Shown in pieces: positions 42,395 to 49,780 of a stretch of 49,780 bases of DNA. The DNA is from Candidatus Celaenobacter antarcticus. Lineage in GTDB: Bacteria; Cloacimonadota; Cloacimonadia; JGIOTU-2. The notes below the pieces were generated by a model that was not told the DNA's origin, made no database searches, and worked only from the letters and a program-made list of their open reading frames with translations. The first letter of the stretch is position 1, and the number at the start of each line of letters is the position of its first letter. The DNA lies in NCBI GenBank assembly GCA_030765865.1, contig JAVCDK010000038.1:1-49780 (forward strand), in the 5' to 3' direction. Made by a program: the position numbers and the translations under genes.

Positions 42395-43002
42395 TTATTC
42401 CAAAACTTCGAGAATTAGGTGAAGCAATTGTATCACTTTTTTCAAAACCAGTAACGAGTAAATATCCCTTTACAAAGAAGCCCTATGAGCCGGTCAAACA
42501 GTTCAAGGGGAAACCAATATTTAATGAAGAAGAATGCATTGGCTGTGGTGCCTGTGCTCAGGTCTGTCCTGCCAGCGCAATCGATCTTACTGATATTCCT
42601 GAGGAAGGCAAGCGCATATTACAGGTAAATTATACTAGTTGCATTTATTGTGGACAATGCGAAGAACACTGTATAACTCAAAAGGGCATACAGCTTTCTA
42701 ATGAATACATTACCGCTACTTTCAGCCCGGACAAAGAAGCAGACTTCATGAGGATCGAAAAGAAACTCATTGTCTGTCCGGTTTGTGGAACAACGATCGC
42801 TACGGAAGATCACATGAATTGGCTGGTAGAAAAATTAGGACCCAAAGCTTATGGTAATCCTAATCTTCTCGCCTTCATTCAACTTCGATACCAGGACCTG
42901 CCGGACTCTAAGATCAAGAATGACAAGCTCCGTAGAGAAGATTATTATAAATTGATGTGTCCACGTTGTAGACACCAGGTTGTTGTCGAAGATGCATTCT
43001 GA
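42391..43002 (+). CDS. NuoI/EchF/MbhN-like ferredoxin subunit with extra C-terminal CxxC pairs (complex B)
   Basis: A 203-residue iron-sulfur subunit that links the soluble electron donor to the hydrogenase. Two 4Fe-4S sites are at C49/52/55/59 and C84/87/90/94. The C-terminal third carries CPVCG (C129, C132) and CPRCRH (C190, C193), forming a zinc-ribbon or rubredoxin-like pair not expected in a plain NuoI. It is the last structural gene of complex B. Confidence 0.9.
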   Translation: MIIPKLRELGEAIVSLFSKPVTSKYPFTKKPYEPVKQFKGKPIFNEEECIGCGACAQVCPASAIDLTDIPEEGKRILQVNYTSCIYCGQCEEHCITQKGIQLSNEYITATFSPDKEADFMRIEKKLIVCPVCGTTIATEDHMNWLVEKLGPKAYGNPNLLAFIQLRYQDLPDSKIKNDKLRREDYYKLMCPRCRHQVVVEDAF

Positions 43003-43472
43003 CGAGTTAAAGAAATTATTTACATCTATAAAAGATAAACGAACCCTATTTGTAGGGCTGGGAAATTATCAGCGCGGTGATGACGCCATTGGATTATATA
43101 TTGTTGAACAACTGCAATCAAAATATAAAAAAAAAAATTACGTACCTGATCGCAGAAACAACTCCCGAAAATTATTTTAGCATACTCACTTCACGAGATT
43201 TGGATGTAATAATATTCTTTGACGCATGCCGATTTTCATCAATTATAGGAGAGATTAAAATTTTGCAACATAAAGAAATAAGTACCTTTGCAACCTCAAC
43301 CCATACGAGCTCGATTAGTGTAATTATTTCATATATTAACAAGTTTTCAGATGTGAAAGTTGAAGTGATCGGTATAAATATAAAGAGTGCAGATTTTGCA
43401 TCTGAAATTTCATCTGAACTTAAAGAGAGCGCTGATTCTCTTATAACTATGATACAAGATGCAACACGCTGA
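42992..43472 (+). pseudogene. Hydrogenase maturation protease (HycI/HyaD family), frame broken at an A11 run
   Basis: The endopeptidase that trims the large subunit C-terminus. The first frame (from ATG 42992) gives VGLGNYQRGDDAIGLYIVEQ, the GDD nickel-binding motif. The second frame gives IIFFDACRFSS and TSTHTSSIS, the second aspartate and the histidine ligand. They are separated by eleven consecutive A bases (43127-43137); the reading frame is restored if one A is removed. It is either a true phase-variable or slippage site, a sequence error or a recent mutation. The uncleaved extension on the large subunit at 35311 would need this enzyme. Confidence 0.85.
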
Positions 43473-45729
43473 GATACTACTTACAGGAATAGTGCAAGGG
43501 GTTGGATTTCGTCCTTTTGTAAAGAGAACTGCCCTGGAGCATGGCATCAAGGGTTACGTTGAGAATAGAGAATTCGGTGTAAAAATAATTGCCCAGGCAC
43601 CGAAGAAATCTATTGATAAATTTTTGAAGGATATTCTCAATAACGCCCCAGCAGTCTCAACAATTCTAACTCATTCAATGAAGTATCTTGAAGATGATGT
43701 GTCCGACTTCGAAACATTTGAAATTGCACCAAGCAAGAAGAAGGGGGAGATATCGGCGCTAATCCCGCCTGATATTGCTACATGCGAGAAATGTGCTCAA
43801 GAGATAATTGATAAAAATGATAGACATTTTTCTTACCCTTTTACAAATTGTACGAATTGCGGGCCTAGATTTTCAATAATTCAGTCAATTCCTTATGACA
43901 GAAAAAACACAACAATGGGGAAGTTTATTATGTGTGATGACTGCAATCGGGAATATACAACAATTGCAGATAGAAGATATCATGCGCAACCGAATGCCTG
44001 TCCTAAATGCGGTCCGGAATTACGTTTTATAGAAATTGCAGACGAAAGCCCCGTTGTCACTGCGAGGAGAGAAAAGGCGTTTGATAAAACCATATCGCTT
44101 CTTCAGATGGGAGAGATCGTTGCGATCAAAGGGATTGGGGGCTACCATCTTGTGTGCAATGCTATGAATAAAGATGTTGTGGAAAAACTCGGAATTTTGA
44201 AGTACAGACCGCAAAAACCTTTTGCGCTCATGGCAAAGGATATAGAAACTATAGAAGAATATTGTGCGGTAAATAAGGATGAAAAGAATATGCTGGAAGG
44301 TCAGCAAAAGCCGATAGTGCTGCTTACTAAGGAAAATGAAATTCTGGAGCATGTAGCTCAGGGTGTTAAAGATCTCGGTTTTATGCTTCCCTATACCCCA
44401 TTACATTACCTGCTTTTCAAACATTTCAGTTTGCTTGTATTTACAAGTGGGAATATATCCGAAGAAGCCCTTGAAAATAATGACGATTCTGCATATCAAA
44501 ATCTTGCAAATATCACCCAATATTATCTTTCCTACAACAGAGAAATATATAATCGTATCGATGACTCAATTGTTACTTTTGCGGGTGATCAAAAAATTCT
44601 AATACGGAAGGCTCGAGGATTTGTACCCAAACCAATTAATATTGCAAGAGGAATCGGAAAACCGCAGATATTCGCTTCGGGTGCAGACATGAAGGGTTCA
44701 TTTGGACTTACAAAGGAGAATATATTTATTGGCAGTCAATATCTCGGCGACCTTGCGTTTGCATCAAATACTAAATTTTACAAGGAATCCCTTGAGTACT
44801 TTCAATCGATATTCGAGATGAAACCGCAGATTGTCATGACGGATTCTCATCCAAATTATTTCTCGACCCGGCTTGCTCAAGAATTTGCAGAAAATAACGA
44901 ATTACCCATTCACTTTATTCAGCATCATAAAGCTCATATCTATAGTGTAATGGCGGAAAATGATCTTGAAAATGTGTTAGGGGTTTCATTTGACGGGACC
45001 GGCTATGGAGATGATGGAAATATTTGGGGTGGCGAATTTTTTATTATTAACAACACAGAGTCTGAGAGATTTGCTCATTTGAATTATGTGCCTATGATTT
45101 CTGGGGAGCGCGCTGCGAAAGAGCCCTGGAGAATGGCATTGATATATTTATATAAATATTATCCTGAGATAGTTGATAGTATTATTACGGAAAAAAAATT
45201 CCCGCAGAAAGATATGATCATTCTTCAACTCCTCAACGATTCGGTCAGACTTCAAACTTCGAGCATGGGGAGATTCTTTGATGCTGTTGCAAGTCTTATA
45301 GATGTGTGCCATTTCAATTCTTATGAAGGCGAAGCTCCCATGAAGTTGGAAGCACTGGCAGATGAGAACTTTTCAGAATATTATCATTTTGTTTTTGATA
45401 AACAAAGGTCACTTATTGAAGTTGATTTGATAATTAAGGGTATTGTGAACGATATTCAAGAGCAGAAGTCGAAAAAATATATTTCATCAAAATTTCACTT
45501 TACAATTGCAAAGATGGTTTTCGATTTATGTAAAAAAATGAAGAATGAATCCGGCATAGATGCAGTAGCGCTTTCCGGTGGTGTGTTTCAGAATGTCGTG
45601 CTTGTTAATATGATAAAAAGAGTATTTGCCGGCAGTGAGCTTAAGTTATTTTGGAACACAAAAGTGCCTCCTAATGATGCAGGAATTGCGCTCGGTCAGG
45701 TTTATTCATATCTATTGAAAAGCAGGTAA
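43459..45729 (+). CDS. hypF: Carbamoyltransferase HypF
   Basis: A 756-residue maturation enzyme that converts carbamoyl phosphate into the cyanide ligands of the [NiFe] site, acting with HypE. Order of domains: acylphosphatase (GIVQGVGFRPFV, about 6-17), zinc-finger region (CEKC, CTNCGPRFS, CDDCNREY, CPKCGPE), YrdC-like domain (AIKGIGGYHLVCNA), and Kae1-like domain (HHKAHIYSVMAE, VSFDGTGYGDDG, ALSGGVFQNVVL). It overlaps the end of the protease frame by 14 bases. Confidence 0.95.
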   Translation: MQHAEILLTGIVQGVGFRPFVKRTALEHGIKGYVENREFGVKIIAQAPKKSIDKFLKDILNNAPAVSTILTHSMKYLEDDVSDFETFEIAPSKKKGEISALIPPDIATCEKCAQEIIDKNDRHFSYPFTNCTNCGPRFSIIQSIPYDRKNTTMGKFIMCDDCNREYTTIADRRYHAQPNACPKCGPELRFIEIADESPVVTARREKAFDKTISLLQMGEIVAIKGIGGYHLVCNAMNKDVVEKLGILKYRPQKPFALMAKDIETIEEYCAVNKDEKNMLEGQQKPIVLLTKENEILEHVAQGVKDLGFMLPYTPLHYLLFKHFSLLVFTSGNISEEALENNDDSAYQNLANITQYYLSYNREIYNRIDDSIVTFAGDQKILIRKARGFVPKPINIARGIGKPQIFASGADMKGSFGLTKENIFIGSQYLGDLAFASNTKFYKESLEYFQSIFEMKPQIVMTDSHPNYFSTRLAQEFAENNELPIHFIQHHKAHIYSVMAENDLENVLGVSFDGTGYGDDGNIWGGEFFIINNTESERFAHLNYVPMISGERAAKEPWRMALIYLYKYYPEIVDSIITEKKFPQKDMIILQLLNDSVRLQTSSMGRFFDAVASLIDVCHFNSYEGEAPMKLEALADENFSEYYHFVFDKQRSLIEVDLIIKGIVNDIQEQKSKKYISSKFHFTIAKMVFDLCKKMKNESGIDAVALSGGVFQNVVLVNMIKRVFAGSELKLFWNTKVPPNDAGIALGQVYSYLLKSR

Positions 45730-45731
45730 TA

Positions 45732-45953
45732 ATGTGCTTAGCAGTACCGTATAGAATAATTTCAAAAGACGGCAACAAAGCCATTGCAGATGTCTTCGGC
45801 ATGAAAAAGGAGATAGACATCCGCATTATAGAAGATGTTGAAATCGATGAATATGTGCTTGTTCATGCGGGCTTTGCTATTCAAAGGGTAAACCAAGAGG
45901 ATGCAAAAGAAACCCTTGAACTACTTACCGAGTTGTGTGAAGCCGAAGAGTGA
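45732..45953 (+). CDS. hypC: Hydrogenase maturation chaperone HypC
   Basis: A 73-residue protein beginning MCLAVPYRI, with the essential N-terminal Cys2 that, with HypD, carries the Fe(CN)2CO unit to the large subunit. The later segment YVLVHAGFAIQRV is typical. It lies 2 bases after hypF and 3 before hypD. Confidence 0.95.
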   Translation: MCLAVPYRIISKDGNKAIADVFGMKKEIDIRIIEDVEIDEYVLVHAGFAIQRVNQEDAKETLELLTELCEAEE

Positions 45954-45956
45954 GTT

Positions 45957-47045
45957 ATGAGCGATAAGTTCCGAAACAATCCCGAACTAAAACCTCTTCT
46001 AAAAAAAATCAAGAATGAGGTCGTAGCATTGGATGGGAAAGCACTTCCGTTGAAATTTATGGAAGTGTGTGGTACTCATACTGTATCAATACTCAAATTT
46101 GGCTTCAGGCATTTTTTCAAGGACTCAATTAAATTTCTATCAGGACCTGGTTGTCCTGTATGCGTTACTTCAACAAAAGATATTGATAAAATAATATTTT
46201 TAGCACAACAGGGTCATCATATTGTCACATTCGGGGATCTGATCAAGGTTCCCGGAACACATTCAAGTTTAGAAAAAGAAGTTGCAAAAGGCGCGTTGGT
46301 CAGTGTCGTGTACAGTCCGTTGGACGCACTTAAGATCGCAAAAATTACATCTAAAGAAGTGATTTTCATTGCAGTCGGGTTTGAAACTACGATACCCTCT
46401 ATTGCAAGCTTAGTACTGGATGCGTATGCTCAACAAATCAACAATATCAGCATTCTTTGTCTGGTAAAAACGATGCCGAATGTGTTAAAATACCTTCTTT
46501 CACAACTGCAAGGTGAAATAGATGGATTTATTATGCCCGGGCATGTAAGTGTGATAATTGGTGCCGAGCCATACGAGTTTATTCCAAAGGAATATAATAT
46601 CCCCTGTACCGTAGCCGGGTTCGAACCGGTAGATCTTGGATTAGGCGTTGAATCCTTAGTATCCCAGATCAAAAACAAGAATCCATTTGTTGATAATCGA
46701 TATACAAGAATGGTTAAACCAGAGGGTAACAGAGCAGCACAGGAATTGATTTCAGTAGTATTTCAGGAATGTGATGTGTCATGGCGAGGTTTTGGCTCAA
46801 TTCCGAATAGCGGATTATGCGTGATTGAGGAATTCAAACAATTTGATGCCGAGAAAAAATTTCAGATCGAAGTAAAAGATGAAGTTGTACAATCTGCCTG
46901 CATCTGCGGAGATATCATAGCAGGAAAGAAATCACCTCTTGATTGCACCTTGTTTAGAAAAAAATGCACTCCAGAGAACCCGATCGGACCCTGCATGGTT
47001 TCCTTCGAAGGTGCATGTGCTGCATATTATAAGTATGGAGAATGA
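45957..47045 (+). CDS. hypD: Hydrogenase maturation protein HypD
   Basis: A 362-residue scaffold for assembling the Fe(CN)2CO group. Conserved motifs are MEVCGTHTVSILKFG, SGPGCPVCVTS, and the C-terminal 4Fe-4S ligands in CICGDI...CTLFRKKCTPENPIGPC. It overlaps hypE by 4 bases (ATGA). Confidence 0.96.
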   Translation: MSDKFRNNPELKPLLKKIKNEVVALDGKALPLKFMEVCGTHTVSILKFGFRHFFKDSIKFLSGPGCPVCVTSTKDIDKIIFLAQQGHHIVTFGDLIKVPGTHSSLEKEVAKGALVSVVYSPLDALKIAKITSKEVIFIAVGFETTIPSIASLVLDAYAQQINNISILCLVKTMPNVLKYLLSQLQGEIDGFIMPGHVSVIIGAEPYEFIPKEYNIPCTVAGFEPVDLGLGVESLVSQIKNKNPFVDNRYTRMVKPEGNRAAQELISVVFQECDVSWRGFGSIPNSGLCVIEEFKQFDAEKKFQIEVKDEVVQSACICGDIIAGKKSPLDCTLFRKKCTPENPIGPCMVSFEGACAAYYKYGE

Positions 47046-48049
47046 TGGATAAAAATACGATTTTTCTCTCCCATGGAAGCGGTGGCAAACAGAGCCAAGA
47101 ATTATTAGAACTTATCTACAATACGCTCAATGAGGTTGTCATAAACCATGGGGAAGATAGCGGCGTCTTTCAAGCAGTCGAAGGCAAGGCAGCTATTACT
47201 ACAGATAGCTACACGGTTGATCCCATATTTTTCCCGGGTGGTAATATCGGGAAATTAGCTATTTGCGGAACCACAAATGACCTCGCAATGGTTGGTGCGA
47301 TACCTAAATTAATTACTTTATCATTAATGATCGAAGAGGGATTCAGCTTTGATGATCTAAATAAGATACTGATCTCGATAAAAGACGAGACAAAAAAGGG
47401 GAATATCTCTATCATTGCGGGAGACACTAAAATTGTGAGCAGGGGCAAGATAGATAAAATATTTATCAATACAGCAGGATATGGAGTTTTAGCAACAAAT
47501 GAATCAATATCATCGAAGAATGCAAAACCGCAGGATGATGTTATTATCACAGGTGATATTGGAGATCACGGTGCCTCAATAATGGCTTACAGGAATGGGT
47601 TCGAATCATCTTTAAAATCAGATTGTGCAAATGTTGCCCCTCTTATAAAAGCTCTTCTGGAACAGGAAGCGATAATTCATGCCCTAAGAGATCCCACCCG
47701 CGGGGGGCTGGCATCGATTCTTAATGAGATCGTCGCTTCTTCAAAAGTGAATATTATTCTTGAGGAAGAGAGGTTGCCTATAAAAGAAAGTGTGTCCGGA
47801 GTGTGCGATGCACTCGGTATTGATCCGCTTTATATGGCATGCGAGGGAAGGGCTGTCATAATTTGTCCCCAGGATGAAACTAATGAAGTGCTGAAAATTT
47901 TACATAACGAACCTCTAGGGAGCAACGCACAGGTTATAGGACGGGTTACTGAAAGATCAGATACACCAAAATTGTTTTTGAAAACCTTTATTGGAGCAAA
48001 GAGAATATTACCGCTACTTTCACGCGAACAAACACCAAGAATTTGTTAA
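47042..48049 (+). CDS. hypE: Hydrogenase maturation protein HypE
   Basis: A 335-residue AIR-synthase-type ATPase that dehydrates the carbamoyl group to the cyanide ligand on its C-terminal cysteine. The protein ends in PRIC, with the essential final Cys intact. Other motifs include SHGSGGK, TTDSYTVDPIFFPGG, CGTTNDLAMVGA and DPTRGGLASILNE. hypA and hypB are not in this window. Confidence 0.96.
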   Translation: MMDKNTIFLSHGSGGKQSQELLELIYNTLNEVVINHGEDSGVFQAVEGKAAITTDSYTVDPIFFPGGNIGKLAICGTTNDLAMVGAIPKLITLSLMIEEGFSFDDLNKILISIKDETKKGNISIIAGDTKIVSRGKIDKIFINTAGYGVLATNESISSKNAKPQDDVIITGDIGDHGASIMAYRNGFESSLKSDCANVAPLIKALLEQEAIIHALRDPTRGGLASILNEIVASSKVNIILEEERLPIKESVSGVCDALGIDPLYMACEGRAVIICPQDETNEVLKILHNEPLGSNAQVIGRVTERSDTPKLFLKTFIGAKRILPLLSREQTPRIC

Positions 48050-48060
48050 TAGGAATATAA

Positions 48061-49224
48061 ATGCCGGACCAGAATACTACAAATCTGAATAAAATTTTTA
48101 AAATCCTTCTGCTGATCATACTGATCTATTTCTTTTTCCTCAGTATCGTGATGATGGGAGCAGGCTTTAAGAGCTTTAGCGGTCTTTCTGAAAACCTTAT
48201 TGCAAGCGTAAGCAATCCTATAATGGGATTGCTTATTGGAATTCTTACCACAAGCATTGTACAGAGTTCATCTACTACAACGTCAATTGTCGTGGGTTTA
48301 GTTGCCAGTAATATTCTTGGCGCTGATTCTATACGAATTGCCATCCCGATCATTATGGGGGCGAATATTGGCACCACTATCACAAATACTATCGTATCAC
48401 TGGGACATATTTCAAGAACAGATGAATTTAAGAGGGCTTATGGCTGTGCGATAGTACACGATATATTCAATATTATTGTGGTTGCTATTCTTTTGCCTTT
48501 GGAAATATATTTCGGGTTCATAGAAAAAATATCTCTTAAGCTTGGTTCCTTCATTCTGCACGCAAATATTGGGGGTGCAGAGTTCAAGAGTCCAATCGGA
48601 ATGATCACAAAACCCATTGTAGGATTTCTATATGATCCAAAATATCCTGATGCATCACCGGGATTCTTGCAGAAATTATTTTCTCAACCTGTCGCACAGA
48701 TATTGATCCTTGTTATAGCTATGATATTTCTATTTATTGCATTAAAATATATGGTCAAAGTCATCCGACAACTGGTTATCGGCAAGGTTGAAAATTTCTT
48801 TTCCGATTACATTTTCCGCAATGGTGTGCTTGCATTGCTTCTCGGTTTGGTTCTCACCGCCATCGTCCAAAGCAGCTCGATCACGACCTCCATTATGGTA
48901 CCCCTGGCAGGTGCAGGTATTGTAAATATCTATCAGATTTTTCCCTATACAGTAGGCGCAAATATTGGAACAACAGTAACTACCCTATTGGCAGCTATGG
49001 CGACGGGCTCGCCGGCAGCGCTTGTGGTAGCGCTTTCTCATTTCACCTTTAACGTACTTGGAATGATACTGATACTGCCCTTGAAACCGATAAGAATGAT
49101 CCCGATAAAAATCGCTTTATGGGTATCAAATTTGACAACTAAAAGCAAGATATATCCAATTTTATTTATCATTATGATATTTTTTGTTATACCAATATTT
49201 ATTCTTCTTATAACAAAAAGATGA
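48061..49224 (+). CDS. Na+/phosphate cotransporter (NptA/PNaS family)
   Basis: A 387-residue membrane protein with an inverted-repeat architecture. The two QSSS motifs characteristic of the family are present, TSIVQSSSTTTSIVVG in the first half and TAIVQSSSITTSIMVP in the second, each followed by GANIGTT. It imports phosphate with Na+ and would use an Na+ gradient if the Mrp or pyrophosphatase systems here make one. It is followed by a PhoU-like gene, the usual partner. Confidence 0.93.
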   Translation: MPDQNTTNLNKIFKILLLIILIYFFFLSIVMMGAGFKSFSGLSENLIASVSNPIMGLLIGILTTSIVQSSSTTTSIVVGLVASNILGADSIRIAIPIIMGANIGTTITNTIVSLGHISRTDEFKRAYGCAIVHDIFNIIVVAILLPLEIYFGFIEKISLKLGSFILHANIGGAEFKSPIGMITKPIVGFLYDPKYPDASPGFLQKLFSQPVAQILILVIAMIFLFIALKYMVKVIRQLVIGKVENFFSDYIFRNGVLALLLGLVLTAIVQSSSITTSIMVPLAGAGIVNIYQIFPYTVGANIGTTVTTLLAAMATGSPAALVVALSHFTFNVLGMILILPLKPIRMIPIKIALWVSNLTTKSKIYPILFIIMIFFVIPIFILLITKR

Positions 49225-49249
49225 GTAAATTCTTAAATACGAGGTACAT

Positions 49250-49780
49250 ATGTTAAAAGAATTAATTAAATTATTCAAAAAAAGTAATCTCTATAAAGAG
49301 GCACACAAGGACGCCTGTGTTATGCTTAATCGGGCAAATAATATGTTTGATAATGCTAGCGCTCAACTGCGGGGAAGGGAGATCCCTCATCCCGATGTTG
49401 ATATTTATTATGAGGAAAGAAAGGTCGATAAAACGGAACGCGCTGTACGAAAGAAAGTTTTAATACATCTATCTGCCACGGGTGCTATGGACTCAACCGA
49501 GGCGATCATTCTTATCGGTATAGTAATAGACATTGAGCGAGTGGGTGATTATACTACAAACATCCTTGAACTTGCACGTGCAGCAAATATGAAGCTGGAT
49601 GCAGGAATTCTTGAAGATGAACTGACCAATATTGAGCTGGAGATAGAGCGCCTTTTTGATGTAGTGAGCACGGCTTTTGAAGAGTATGATAAGGATGTTG
49701 CCGAGTCTGTTATCAATAAAAAATTAACCGGAAGATGCGAGATAATCCTACATCAACTTATGACAGAAGATATTGGTTTG
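49250..49780 (+). CDS. PhoU-like protein, partial (runs off the window)
   Basis: The frame is open from ATG 49250 (GAGGTA 5 bases upstream) to the end of the window, 177 codons. It is predicted to be all-helical. The segment DIERVGDYTTNILELA matches the PhoU metal-binding signature (E/D..R.GD.a.NI). PhoU-like domains regulate phosphate uptake. Only 25 bases separate it from the Na+/Pi carrier, so the two are one unit. Confidence 0.9.
   Translation, partial: MLKELIKLFKKSNLYKEAHKDACVMLNRANNMFDNASAQLRGREIPHPDVDIYYEERKVDKTERAVRKKVLIHLSATGAMDSTEAIILIGIVIDIERVGDYTTNILELARAANMKLDAGILEDELTNIELEIERLFDVVSTAFEEYDKDVAESVINKKLTGRCEIILHQLMTEDIGL

Noticed and set aside
1-49780. CRISPR arrays, rRNA genes or insertion sequences with transposases
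   Set aside because: No regularly spaced repeats, no rRNA-like sequence and no transposase or integrase reading frame was found.

Overview
The window reads as chromosome from a strictly anaerobic, low-G+C, amino-acid-fermenting bacterium. Indicators are a fused glutamate formimidoyltransferase/cyclodeaminase, a membrane pyrophosphatase, a group 4 [NiFe] hydrogenase with Mrp-type antiporter subunits, Hyp maturation genes and Na+/phosphate transport. The gene mix would fit a Cloacimonadota-like lineage, but nothing here proves the phylum.

Layout. 1-2233 (minus strand): start of an exported protein, tyrS, tRNA-Leu(CAG). 2326-6957: pyrE, a DUF1844 gene, the formimidoyltransferase fusion, endonuclease IV (its ATG directly follows a terminator hairpin) and a saccharopine-dehydrogenase-like gene. 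6967-9883: a small membrane protein, then an AAA ATPase that appears inserted at the 5' end of a polyferredoxin membrane protein, leaving a decayed copy of that 5' end at 7198. 9884-15609: accessory region with many inverted repeats, at least one integron-type attC site, an AlbA_2 gene, a secreted caspase-fold protein with a DUF4384-type partner, and a dead metallo-beta-lactamase/ComEC-like fragment. 15610-17814 (minus): membrane pyrophosphatase.

18434-43002 is the centrepiece: two complete, paralogous Mrp/complex I-like assemblies head to tail. Complex A (20309-32786) has every membrane and antiporter subunit, but its large subunit has lost all four [NiFe] cysteines. Its NuoI-type ferredoxin subunit is fused to a GltD/NfnB-type NADPH flavoprotein. 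A CoA-disulfide-reductase-like flavoprotein lies inside the operon, and a two-gene FeS/flavin module (HydB/HydG or AsrA/AsrB type, the flavoprotein also NfnA-like) lies just upstream. Complex B (32953-43002) is a genuine [NiFe] hydrogenase with CGIC and DPCYCC motifs. Complex A is visibly more AT-rich than its flanks, as if inserted between the HydBG-like pair and the hydrogenase. Complex A could be an ion-translocating NAD(P)H/ferredoxin (or sulfur) oxidoreductase; this is inference.

42992-48049: a maturation protease broken by an A11 run, then hypF, hypC, hypD and hypE. 48061-49780: Na+/Pi cotransporter and the start of a PhoU-like gene. The pyrophosphatase, two Mrp modules and Na+/Pi carrier suggest a shared H+ or Na+ circuit coupling PPi, redox carriers and H2.
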